Source: Alphaproteobacteria bacterium (GTDB taxonomy: Bacteria > Pseudomonadota > Alphaproteobacteria > RF32 > CAG-239). Taken from it: a stretch of 64,000 bases of DNA. Positions 55,835 through 63,473 of the stretch are shown here, piece by piece. The notes beneath the pieces were generated by a model. It saw nothing but the letters and a program-made list of their open reading frames with translations, was not told where the DNA came from and did not search any database. Each line of letters starts with the position of its first letter. The stretch's first letter is position 1. Made by a program: the position numbers and the translations under genes. The stretch is from assembly GCA_015062235.1 (NCBI GenBank), contig SUUZ01000002.1, forward strand, positions 161,418 through 225,417, written 5' to 3'.

Positions 55835-56509
55835 TTATCTGTGACCGAGCAAACCTTCTGAAATATGACGATTGATACTAATAAAACTATCTATCATTTT
55901 TCGGTTATCGTTATTAAGATTTTGACCTATTTTTATTGTGTTTAATGCAATGTAGTCAGCTAATTTAATCAAATTATTTCTGACATCATTAGGAAGTTTA
56001 GTTTTGCCATTGTTCATAACTGTTTTAATCATAACCCACAAACGCTGATTATTATCCAAAGCACTAACTAGCAAGTCACTATCATTAGCTTTAGAAGCCT
56101 CAGACAAGTCTAGACCACATTTTGCTAAATAATAGGCTTCTTGCTGAGCCAAACTGGCTGTCACAGAATCTAACAAACCTTGCGAAATTTGACGGTTTAT
56201 ATTAGCCAATGACTGAAAATAGCTTTCGGTCATATCAACACCTTTAGATATAGTAACTTGTTCAACATACTTTGATAATTTAGCTAAATTATCTTTAATA
56301 TTTTGAGGTAAAAAATTATTAGGGTTTTTTATAGATGATTCGATAGCCACCCACATTTTCATATTTTCATCTAATACCAATAATTTGTATTCATCATTTT
56401 TAGATTTTGATGCTGTTTCTAAATGTTCAGCAAACTCTTGTAAAAGATTTGCTTCTTCGGTTGCACCTTCAATTTGATTTTTTATTTCATCTAACATTAT
56501 TTTTTCCAT
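55835..56509 (-). CDS. Tandem FlaF-like flagellar regulator
   Basis: The 224-residue protein contains two copies of a FlaF-like unit. Copy 1 (about 38-105): YKLLVLDENMKMWVAIESSI...LPQNIKDNLAKLSKYVEQVTI. Copy 2 (about 140-205): DLLVSALDNNQRLWVMIKTVM...LPNDVRNNLIKLADYIALNTI. The pattern L-x-x-N-x-x-L/M-W...L-P-x-x-(I/V)-(K/R)-x-N-L-x-x-L-x-x-(Y/F)-(V/I) is that of FlaF, which in Caulobacter is required for flagellin translation and export. Family members are normally single units of about 115 residues. An ATG four codons in (56497), after GGAAAAAATA, is an alternative start. It lies downstream of flgH. Confidence 0.75.
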   Translation of the reverse strand: MEKIMLDEIKNQIEGATEEANLLQEFAEHLETASKSKNDEYKLLVLDENMKMWVAIESSIKNPNNFLPQNIKDNLAKLSKYVEQVTISKGVDMTESYFQSLANINRQISQGLLDSVTASLAQQEAYYLAKCGLDLSEASKANDSDLLVSALDNNQRLWVMIKTVMNNGKTKLPNDVRNNLIKLADYIALNTIKIGQNLNNDNRKMIDSFISINRHISEGLLGHR

Positions 56510-56566
56510 AATTTAAATTTGTTATAAACAAAACTTTCTAAACCTACTAAAGAGCCTTTCCAAGCA

Positions 56567-56634
56567 AAAGAGGCTAAAAATAAGTTTGGTTATTGGGGAA
56601 TATAATACCAAAAACATAAATTTTTAGCCTCTTT
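56567..56634. repeat. 15-bp inverted repeat with 38-nt loop upstream of the FlaF-like gene
   Basis: AAAGAGGCTAAAAAT (56567-56581) and its exact reverse complement (56620-56634) lie in the 265-bp gap between flgH and the FlaF-like gene. No T-run follows on either strand, so it is not a plain terminator. The rest of the gap has no gene. Confidence 0.7.
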
Positions 56635-56774
56635 CTACTTTAGCTCAATACAATCGATATACTTTCGATTATATTTCTTTTTTCAAGAAAAAATTGGGGA
56701 GATTTTTCCAAGAAAAAGTTTCATCACATAATAATAGGGGAACTCATCATATGGTTAAAAGTCTCTCAAAAATT

Positions 56775-57527
56775 CTAGAATGGAGCTACAATATCTAATA
56801 CTTGTCTTCCATATCTTGGTTGTTGAACATCGGTAATAACACCCTGTCCACCATAAGAAACTCTTAACTCAGCAATTTTGCTTGATTCTATAGTATTGTC
56901 AGAAGATATGTCAGCTCGGCGAATAATTCCACGCATTGAAAGCTGGCGAACTTCGTAACTAACCCTAATTTCTTGCGTTCCTTCGATTACTAAATTTCCA
57001 TTTGGTAACACTTGAGTGACGACTGCCGCCAAAGTTACATCAATACTTTCTTTTCTATCAATTTTACCATCTCCAGCAATTTCTCTATTTGAAGTAACAT
57101 TAATCAATCCTTCTTTATCAACAGTATCTGGGAATACTTTACCCAAATATTTCTCATATCCGAATACTGAACCAATGCCTAATGAGTCTTTATTATCATC
57201 ACGATTTTGCTCCATTTCGTTTTCCATCAACGCATTGTCTTTAGCAGAGATTTTAACAGTTATAATATCTCCAACTTTAGAAGCTCTTTGGTCTCTAAAA
57301 AATCCATCAGAACCTTGGCTCCAAAGAGAATTTGCAGCATGTTTTTGCTCTTTAATTTCTGGCATCGGCATAGATATAGGCTCATATCCTTTTGCTTCAA
57401 CAGGATTGGTAATTGGAGACAGTGGTGGTTCTTGTCCAACTCGACTCAATCGAGACCACATTCCACAACCTGACAAAGATGTCGCCATCATCAAAATTGC
57501 AGTCCCTTTTACAATATTCTTATACAT
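56775..57527 (-). CDS. flgH: Flagellar L-ring lipoprotein
   Basis: The 250-residue outer-membrane ring protein starts at ATG 57527 behind GGGGAA. The lipobox LSGC (about 18-21) follows a short hydrophobic signal. Conserved segments include SLWSQGSDGFFRDQRASKVGDIITVKI, the A-x-N-A-L stretch DNALMENEMEQ, VTQVLPNGNLVIEGTQEIRVSYEVRQLSMRGIIRRADI and the C-terminal YGGQGVITDVQQPRYGRQVLDIVAPF. It is the last gene of flgF-flgG-flgA-flgH. Confidence 0.96.
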   Translation of the reverse strand: MYKNIVKGTAILMMATSLSGCGMWSRLSRVGQEPPLSPITNPVEAKGYEPISMPMPEIKEQKHAANSLWSQGSDGFFRDQRASKVGDIITVKISAKDNALMENEMEQNRDDNKDSLGIGSVFGYEKYLGKVFPDTVDKEGLINVTSNREIAGDGKIDRKESIDVTLAAVVTQVLPNGNLVIEGTQEIRVSYEVRQLSMRGIIRRADISSDNTIESSKIAELRVSYGGQGVITDVQQPRYGRQVLDIVAPF

Positions 57528-57545
57528 TTTTATATTCCCCATAAA

Positions 57546-58250
57546 TTATTCACCCAAAACTTCAACCATATTTTTATCAACAACTCGACCAATAACTTCC
57601 TTATTACTTTTATTATTAATCAGCCTAATTCTTTGTCCTTTTGCTCCATCTTCTATGGCTTCCATTTTTGATGTTATTTGCAAACCTTTATATTTATAGA
57701 CAACCATAATCATTTGTCCTTTTTTTATAACTATCTCATCTCTTATATCTCTAGATGTAATAGGTTTGCCTTCTTTGATAGTTCTGATGGCTTGTTTTCC
57801 GAGTAAATTGTTTTCTTCTTTAATAACATCATCACGTAAACGATTGCTTCTGATAATAATTTGTGTCAAATTTTCTTTTTTAATAATTTCATCTTTAGTA
57901 ATATCTTTTGTTGGCACCAAAACTTTTTCTAAGACAAAGTAACGACCAACAAGTTTTGTTGTTGCAACACTTTTACCATCGGCAAAAATTTCCGCATCTA
58001 CAGTAAACTTGTCATCATCTTCAACAGCTGAAAAATTACTAAGCAAAATTTTGGCATCTGTAATATTGCCTAGATCAAACTTTGTTTGACCACCAAATAA
58101 TTCTAGCTCAACATTGTCATCAAATCCTTGTTCAACAAATTCTGCTCTTATGGCCTCAACAATATCATCAAGTTCCAAAGTCAATGCACTAGCTGAACCA
58201 CTACCGAACACAATCTGCAACAAAACCAACAATGTTAATAAATAGCGCAT
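57546..58250 (-). CDS. flgA: Flagellar P-ring assembly chaperone
   Basis: The 234-residue periplasmic protein has a signal peptide (about 1-22) and a C-terminal SAF domain (about 105-230) with LVPTKDITKDEIIKKENLTQIIIRSNRLRDDVI and the FlgA ending GQRIRLINNKSNKEVIGRVVDKNMVEV. It assists assembly of FlgI into the P ring. Gaps to flgG and flgH are 12 and 18 bp. The ribosome binding site is weak. Confidence 0.92.
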   Translation of the reverse strand: MRYLLTLLVLLQIVFGSGSASALTLELDDIVEAIRAEFVEQGFDDNVELELFGGQTKFDLGNITDAKILLSNFSAVEDDDKFTVDAEIFADGKSVATTKLVGRYFVLEKVLVPTKDITKDEIIKKENLTQIIIRSNRLRDDVIKEENNLLGKQAIRTIKEGKPITSRDIRDEIVIKKGQMIMVVYKYKGLQITSKMEAIEDGAKGQRIRLINNKSNKEVIGRVVDKNMVEVLGE

Positions 58251-58262
58251 CTATCTAAAGCC

Positions 58263-59051
58263 TTATCTCATTTGATTAATTGTGCTAAGCATTTGATCTG
58301 CTGTTGTAATAACTTTAGAATTCATTTCATAGGCACGTTGCGCTGAAATAAGTTCTGTAATTTCACTAACAGGATTAACGTTTGAAGTATTTAAATATCC
58401 CTGCAATATAGAACCAAAACCTTCGCTATCAGGATTATCAATAACAGGCGCACCAGATGCTTCTGTTTCAACAAACAAGTTATCACCCAAAGCTTCTAGA
58501 CCAGCTTCATTAACAAATGTAGCTAGCTCTAGCTGACCAACGTTAATCTCGTCTGTTTCACCATCTTGTTTAATCCAAACTTCGCCAGAGCTATTAACAT
58601 AAACTTCGGTGGCATCTTCTGGAATTGTAATTTCTGGTTGTACGACATAGCCATCATGTGTTACAATTGTACCATCACCATTGCGTTGAAATGCACCATC
58701 ACGAGTATATGCAGTACCTTTTCCTTCAGGTAATTCAATTGTAAAATAGCCCCTTCCTCTAATAGCCAAATCCAAATCATTACCTGTAGATGTCAAAGAC
58801 CCACCTTCAGTAATACGATAAATTGCCGATGTTCTTACACCAAGCCCCATCTGAATACCAGCAGGAACAATAGTGTTATCAGCTGTTGAAGCAGACCCTG
58901 GTCGTACTATATTTTGATAAAGCAAATCACTAAATTCGGCTCTTCTTTTAGTATAAGCCGTAGTATTCATATTAGCGATATTGTTAGAAATTGTATCAAC
59001 ATTAGTTTGTTGAGCTAGCATTCCAGTTGCGCCAATTTGTAAAGATCTCAT
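58263..59051 (-). CDS. flgG: Flagellar distal rod protein
   Basis: The 262-residue protein begins MRSLQIGATGMLAQQTNVDTISNNIANMNTTAYTKRRAEFSDLLYQ, the FlgG signature, and ends NTSNVNPVSEITELISAQRAYEMNSKVITTADQMLSTINQM. The length equals the family standard of about 260. AGGGGAAT precedes the ATG. It forms the distal rod that the L and P rings surround. Confidence 0.97.
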   Translation of the reverse strand: MRSLQIGATGMLAQQTNVDTISNNIANMNTTAYTKRRAEFSDLLYQNIVRPGSASTADNTIVPAGIQMGLGVRTSAIYRITEGGSLTSTGNDLDLAIRGRGYFTIELPEGKGTAYTRDGAFQRNGDGTIVTHDGYVVQPEITIPEDATEVYVNSSGEVWIKQDGETDEINVGQLELATFVNEAGLEALGDNLFVETEASGAPVIDNPDSEGFGSILQGYLNTSNVNPVSEITELISAQRAYEMNSKVITTADQMLSTINQMR

Positions 59052-59069
59052 AATTTTATTCCCCTAAAT

Positions 59070-59813
59070 TTAAGCAAGTTCTGCATAAGTTGAAATTGTA
59101 TTAGACAAACGATCATGTTCTTCATCGATCATTTGTTGCACATAATCATAGCTACGTTGTATTTGAACCAAATTAGTCATTTCAGTAATAGCATTAACAT
59201 TTGAGGCTTCGATCATACCTTGAGCAATTCTAACATTGCTCGAACCAAAGCTAACAGCATTGCCGTCAACATTATCAAATAGAACACCACTAACTTTTAA
59301 CAATTTTTGGTTATCGGCAAAATTTGCCACTTTTAATCTTCCAATAAGACCATTTTCGGTAAAAACATCACCGCTTTCAGAAATTGTAATTTCGGTTTCG
59401 CCTGGAGCAAAAAATAATGGTGTATTATTTTCACTCATCACAAAGTCCCCCTCTGTGGTGACTAACGCTCCGTCTTCATTTAAGGTAAATTGGCCTTTGC
59501 GGGTATATTTTTCACCATCTTTAGTTTCAATACAGAAAAAACCATCTCCTTTGATTGCTAAATCAAAAGTATTACCTGTTTCTTTGAAAGCACCTTCGCT
59601 AAAATTTTGAAAATCAGCATAATCTTGAGTAAAAAACAAAGGTTCTTTGCCAATTCCCAAAGCATCTGGAGTTTGATTAATATATGATGCAAACAACGCA
59701 TTGTCTTGTTTATATCCAGCAGTATTCATATTTGCCATATTATTAGAAACAATATTCATCTGTTTCCAAAGAGCCATCTGGCGAGACAATGCAATATATG
59801 ACGTATTATCCAT
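59070..59813 (-). CDS. flgF: Flagellar proximal rod protein
   Basis: The 247-residue rod protein begins MDNTSYIALSRQMALWKQMNIVSNNMANMNTAGYKQDNALF and ends VNAITEMTNLVQIQRSYDYVQQMIDEEHDRLSNTISTYAEL, matching FlgF. AGGGGAAA lies before the ATG. It is the first gene of flgF-flgG-flgA-flgH, directly downstream of a sigma-54 promoter. Confidence 0.95.
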   Translation of the reverse strand: MDNTSYIALSRQMALWKQMNIVSNNMANMNTAGYKQDNALFASYINQTPDALGIGKEPLFFTQDYADFQNFSEGAFKETGNTFDLAIKGDGFFCIETKDGEKYTRKGQFTLNEDGALVTTEGDFVMSENNTPLFFAPGETEITISESGDVFTENGLIGRLKVANFADNQKLLKVSGVLFDNVDGNAVSFGSSNVRIAQGMIEASNVNAITEMTNLVQIQRSYDYVQQMIDEEHDRLSNTISTYAELA

Positions 59814-59883
59814 AAAATTTTCCCCTAAATCTAAAAACTATTCCCCAATAGTTTGGATAATTTACAACTTGTTGCTATTACAT

Positions 59884-59901
59884 ATGCAAAAGGCGTGCCA
59901 A
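59884..59901 (-). promoter_or_regulatory. Sigma-54 promoter of the flgF block
   Basis: On the minus strand TTGGCACGCCTTTTGCAT is a near-perfect RpoN promoter (TTGGCACG-N4-TTGC), about 70 bp upstream of flgF. Confidence 0.93.
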
Positions 59902-59948
59902 ATTTTAAAATAAACAAAAAATTTAGTTGTAGATATTCTATCTCATCC

Positions 59949-59984
59949 AAAAAAACAAGCACCCTGTTGGGTGCTTGTTTTTTT
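59949..59984. terminator. Strong bidirectional terminator
   Basis: A 16-bp stem (59949-59964 with 59969-59984) with TGTT loop, A-run and T-run. It ends the minus-strand cysteine-rich gene at 60014 and insulates the flgF promoter. Confidence 0.93.
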
Positions 59985-60013
59985 GATTGAGGTTATTTTA
60001 GCTTACTGTCAAA

Positions 60014-60748
60014 TCAGAAGCTCATAGAAACACATTGAAGACATTTATACAAAGTAGATCCACCAACTGTACTTGTACACTCGCTTTGGGTACCACAACG
60101 ATAACAGCCTTCACCACCTCTATCATCTGCAATATGTCCATATGTACAATCACACAATTCATCAGCTCCTGATTTATAATATCCTGTTGCACAAGTTGTT
60201 GCAGTAGGACAGTTTGTACATTTCACATAGTTACTATCGTAAGGGCAAGTAGTTGTTGTACATCCAGTCAAACATCTAGTTAGCGTATATCCTGCATTTT
60301 TGCATTGAGTAGCAGTTGCAGACTCAACACATTTATATTTAGTCTTGTCACTAGGACAATATTCTACTGTGTATCCCACTGTACAAACTGCACCCAATGC
60401 ACCAACCGTATAAGTATATCCCGAATCTTCGCAGGAGCCTGCAACACATTTAGTATATGAACTATCGTATGGACAAGTTTCTTTAGTGTAGCCAATTAAA
60501 CACGCTGATACAAGGCTAGAGGTATTTTTCGTATAGCCTTCAGCTGCACATTTAGCGGCACCATCTACTCCACCACAGAATACAGCTGTTTCATCGAAAG
60601 GACATTTAAGAATAAACTTTCCTGCGCAGTCAGTTTCGGTTTGAGTATAACCTAAATCTGCACAACTAGGTCTAACTGAGCAATCAATTGCAGCATAAGC
60701 TGATGATGATATTGTTAAAGCTGTGCACAAAAGTAAATATTTTTTCAT
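60014..60748 (-). CDS. Secreted small cysteine-rich repeat protein
   Basis: The 244-residue protein has a signal peptide (MKKYLLLCTALTISSSAYA) followed by at least four repeats of a cysteine module with pattern C-x3-GY...C...CP(Y/F)D...Y-x-C: CADLGYTQTETDC, CAAEGYTKNTSS, CEDSGYTYTVGA, CKNAGYTLTR. The C-terminal 60 residues have closer C-x-x-C pairs (YRCGTQSEC, YKCLQC). No DUF1566 domain is present, unlike the paralogue at 41125. Start ATG 60748 has AAGGAGA 7 nt upstream. Upstream lies the second invertible-promoter-like segment. Surface exposure is inferred. Confidence 0.75.
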   Translation of the reverse strand: MKKYLLLCTALTISSSAYAAIDCSVRPSCADLGYTQTETDCAGKFILKCPFDETAVFCGGVDGAAKCAAEGYTKNTSSLVSACLIGYTKETCPYDSSYTKCVAGSCEDSGYTYTVGALGAVCTVGYTVEYCPSDKTKYKCVESATATQCKNAGYTLTRCLTGCTTTTCPYDSNYVKCTNCPTATTCATGYYKSGADELCDCTYGHIADDRGGEGCYRCGTQSECTSTVGGSTLYKCLQCVSMSF

Positions 60749-60794
60749 AACCATTCTCCTTTTTTTTCAATCTGTCCTTAAATCCCCGAATCGT

Positions 60795-60822
60795 GCATTT
60801 AAACCACCGTTTAAATGCTATA
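60795..60822 (+). repeat. Inverted repeat IR-B1 (gene-proximal site)
   Basis: 28 bp with core TTTAAACCACCGTTTAAA, exactly repeated in inverse orientation at 60944-60971. It differs from copy A by one base (T for C after GTTTAAA), and the same change is in its partner. Confidence 0.9.
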
Positions 60823-60943
60823 GATTTTGAGTTGCTTTTAAGATGAAAAAAGAAAGATAGAAAAACAAGCTAACATATTGAAAATATGCAATAAAACATA
60901 ATTAATTGCTTTTTTACTTTTTTTGATGTATAATTAAGATAAA
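60823..60943. promoter_or_regulatory. Putative invertible promoter segment B, OFF orientation
   Basis: 121 bp between repeats contain TTGCTT (60906-60911) and TATAAT (60929-60934), 17-bp spacer, on the plus strand, pointing away from the minus-strand gene at 60748. The promoter half is nearly identical to segment A, while the gene-proximal half (60823-60865) has diverged. Confidence 0.65.
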
Positions 60944-60978
60944 TATAGCATTTAAACGGTGGTTTAAATGCTATATTT
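60941..60978 (-). repeat. Inverted repeat IR-B2 with perfect 16-6-16 palindrome
   Basis: Two perfect 16-bp arms (60941-60956, 60963-60978) flank the 6-bp centre CGGTGG. The part 60944-60971 is the exact inverse of 60795-60822. Arm-core-arm geometry is that of a tyrosine-recombinase crossover site. Confidence 0.9.
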
Positions 60979-61021
60979 TTGTTTTGTAATACATTGATTT
61001 TGCTTGAATATGTTTTTAAAG

Positions 61022-61160
61022 AATAGTCATGCCCTGAGTGAGTGTAACGAACGAGATAAGGCATCTTCAATATTTTAAGATAGTTGGAGGTTTTCTTGGC
61101 AAAAATGAGGGGTGACATTATTGGGGTATTCGTTTTACTTGTTCGTGGTATGACTTGTTT
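61022..61160. repeat. Dispersed repeat, copy 3
   Basis: 61022-61070 matches 42268-42315, 61090-61127 resembles 2003-2040, and 61128-61155 resembles 42418-42445. The copy is mosaic and lacks the CGTCAT hairpin. No gene is seen in 60980-61190. Confidence 0.6.
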
Positions 61161-61194
61161 TTGCTCTGTTTTAAATAACAACTAAATATTAGAT

Positions 61195-61229
61195 AACAAA
61201 AAAGGCCTCGCTTATCATGCGAGACCTTT
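61195..61229 (-). terminator. Terminator of the long H1-like gene
   Basis: The stem 61201-61211 pairs with 61219-61229 (one mismatch), followed on the minus strand by a T-run, about 20 bp past the stop codon. Confidence 0.85.
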
Positions 61230-61247
61230 AAGACAAATTAGCAAATC

Positions 61248-61682
61248 TTATTTAGATTTTTTAGCAACAGTTTTTTTAGTAGTAGATTTTGTTGCTACTT
61301 TTTTTGCTGTTGATTTAACTAGAGCAGCCTTAGAACAAGAAGCTTTTGCTACAGGAGCTTTTTTTGTTGCAGGTTTTAAAACAACTGCTTTAGTAGCAGA
61401 CTTCTTGGTAGAAGATGCTGTTGTTTTGATTGCAGAAGCAGGCTTCAAAATAATTGATTTTGCTGTACGCAAAGTAGAAGCTTTTACTGTTGTTTTTTTA
61501 GGCATCAAAACTTTAATTGATGAAGCAGCTTTTTTAGGAGCTTTCAATTTGAAAGAAGCTTGGGCAGCTAATTGATTAATTGCAGCATCCCAATCGCTTA
61601 AACTTGTGTTAGCCTGACAACCGTTGTTTTTCCAAATATAATAAGCAGCTTCACGAATTGCATCTTCATTAAAATTATACAT
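61248..61682 (-). CDS. DUF2934 protein with long histone-H1-like tail
   Basis: The 144-residue protein begins MYNFNEDAIREAAYYIWKNNGC and has the DUF2934-type helical head (about 1-40, with W33 or so). Residues 45-144 are Lys, Ala, Thr, Ser and Val repeats with K-x-A-T/S-K and P-A-T-K-K-A-P-V-A-K motifs typical of H1-like proteins. GGAG precedes the ATG. It is the paralogue of the 74-residue protein at 16525: head and tail plan are the same, tail three times longer. DNA compaction or RNA binding is inferred from composition. Tail length may vary by repeat expansion. Confidence 0.78.
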   Translation of the reverse strand: MYNFNEDAIREAAYYIWKNNGCQANTSLSDWDAAINQLAAQASFKLKAPKKAASSIKVLMPKKTTVKASTLRTAKSIILKPASAIKTTASSTKKSATKAVVLKPATKKAPVAKASCSKAALVKSTAKKVATKSTTKKTVAKKSK

Positions 61683-61763
61683 CTTTAGTTCTCCAAAAAT
61701 AAATTATTATAACTTTCTGTCAGCTTTCTTATACAAATTATTAGTTAACAAAAGGTTTAGTTT

Positions 61764-61799
61764 TTAATTAATTGCAATATTTTTAATATCCTTAGACAT
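61764..61799 (-). CDS. Possible 11-codon ORF with strong ribosome binding site
   Basis: GGAGAAATAAT leads directly to ATG and 11 codons (MSKDIKNIAIN) then TAA, about 80 bp upstream of the H1-like gene start. It may be a leader peptide or the stump of a broken gene. Confidence 0.3.
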   Translation of the reverse strand: MSKDIKNIAIN

Positions 61800-62109
61800 A
61801 TTATTTCTCCAAAAATTAAAAGATTAAAAACAAACTTCATAGGAGAAATTAGGTATAAAAAAGCCACACTTCCTCTAAGAAGTAAGGGCTGAATTTATGG
61901 CGTGTTTAGGCCCTTAAAATGTATAAAATCTTAATTTCATCGCTGATTTTTTACTCGCATACGCAGAAATAGTCTGATATTGATAAACTATGCTGTTTTA
62001 AGATAAATATACTGACGTATGCGGAAAAATGCGAAACACTTTGATTGTTAATTCTATTTTACGAAAAACGATGCTTTTTAGATTTTGTTAAATGTATTTT
62101 ACAAAATAC
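61800..62109. other. Intergenic region upstream of the ATPase gene
   Basis: About 310 bp without a gene. It contains an 8-bp inverted pair CGCATACG/CGTATGCG near 61960 and 62014 and GC-richer scraps around 61860-61920 that look like decayed repeat sequence. Nothing else is recognised. Confidence 0.4.
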
Positions 62110-62138
62110 TTGATTTTTTATTTTTTGTTAAATATAAT
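62110..62138 (+). promoter_or_regulatory. Promoter of the AAA ATPase gene
   Basis: TTGATT (62110-62115) and TATAAT (62133-62138) with a 17-bp spacer, about 25 bp before the start codon. Confidence 0.65.
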
Positions 62139-62165
62139 TAACATATAGCATAAGGAGAATAAACA

Positions 62166-63473
62166 ATGCAAAGTACATCTGAAAGAATAGTCGGTAGACC
62201 ACAATATATAGAGCAACTGAAAAAGTGGCAAGGGCAAAGTGATTTAATAAAAATAATCACAGGGGTAAGACGTTGCGGTAAATCCAAATTGTTTTACCTT
62301 TATCAACTTGATTTAATCACTAATAGACAAGCTGACGATAGCCAGATTGTAAATATAAATCTGGAAGATTTGGTACAGACTAACAAAATCGGTCTTTCTT
62401 ATGATACAGAAAACTTTTTAGTCGGTTATAATAAGTTATTGGACTATGTTTTATCAATTCTTAAGCCTAAAAAGATGAATTATGTCTTTATTGATGAAAT
62501 ACAGTTATTGAGAGATTGGGATAAAGTCGCTAATGCATTAAGATTGCAAAGTAATGTTGACTTATATTTGACAGGTTCAAATGCCTATATGTTTTCCAGT
62601 GATTTGGCTAACTCGTTAGGTGGCAGATATATTGAAATCAAAATGCAACCATTTTCTTTTAAGGAATATTTTGAAGCATGCTTAAAGTTTGCTCCATTTG
62701 ATGTTAAGACTAAAAAAGATATGGATGATTTGCATAATCCAATGGCGGTTTATTATCATTATATAACAGAAAGCGGCTTTCCTCAGACATTGAACTTAGT
62801 TTATGATAAACAACTAATAAGCGATTATTTGCTGGATACTGTTTATTTGAACACAATTCAAAAGGATATAGTTAAACGTTTTAATATTGCAGACACTAAT
62901 AAGCTTGATGCGGTGGTAAAATATATGTTTGATAATATTGGTAATGAAACGTCTATCCGCAACATAGAAAAAGGCTTAAATGCTGGCGGACATAAAATAT
63001 CAGTGCCGACCATAGATACAATGATACAAGGATTATTAGATAGCTTTTTACTTTATAAATGTGACCGTTATGACATCAAAGGCAAACAATATCTTGATAG
63101 TAATGCTAAATATTATGTTGCGGATATAGGACTACGTACGGCATTGTTAGGTATCAAGGATATGGATCAAGAACATATCTTAGAAAATGTAGTTTATTTA
63201 GAGCTTATAAGACGAGGTTATCAAGTTTCGGTAGGTAAAATAGTCAAAGGTGGTAAAAATATTGAGGTTGATTTTGTTGCTAAAAAAAGTGGCGGGATAG
63301 TTGAATATTATCAAGTCGCATTGAATGTGTTGGGAACAGACATATTAGAACGAGAGCTTGCACCACTTGAAGCTATAGAAGATAATTACCCTAAATTTTT
63401 ACTGACAATGGACTTTGGCTCTGGCGAAAACAACGGCATTAAACGTATGAATGTGCTTGAGTGGTTGTTTTAA
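62166..63473 (+). CDS. AAA ATPase with DUF4143 domain
   Basis: The 435-residue protein has an AAA_14-type ATPase domain with Walker A ITGVRRCGKSK (about 31-41), Walker B NYVFIDEIQLL (about 107-117) and LTGSNAYMFSSDLANSLGGRY (sensor region), then a C-terminal DUF4143 region with ENVVYLELIRRGYQVSVGK and EVDFVAKK, the nuclease-like fold seen in this family. Such stand-alone ATPases are widespread, often horizontally spread and of unknown role. AAGGAG lies before the ATG. Its last codons (TGG TTG TTT TAA) lie inside the first copy of a 254-bp tandem repeat. Confidence 0.88.
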   Translation: MQSTSERIVGRPQYIEQLKKWQGQSDLIKIITGVRRCGKSKLFYLYQLDLITNRQADDSQIVNINLEDLVQTNKIGLSYDTENFLVGYNKLLDYVLSILKPKKMNYVFIDEIQLLRDWDKVANALRLQSNVDLYLTGSNAYMFSSDLANSLGGRYIEIKMQPFSFKEYFEACLKFAPFDVKTKKDMDDLHNPMAVYYHYITESGFPQTLNLVYDKQLISDYLLDTVYLNTIQKDIVKRFNIADTNKLDAVVKYMFDNIGNETSIRNIEKGLNAGGHKISVPTIDTMIQGLLDSFLLYKCDRYDIKGKQYLDSNAKYYVADIGLRTALLGIKDMDQEHILENVVYLELIRRGYQVSVGKIVKGGKNIEVDFVAKKSGGIVEYYQVALNVLGTDILERELAPLEAIEDNYPKFLLTMDFGSGENNGIKRMNVLEWLF

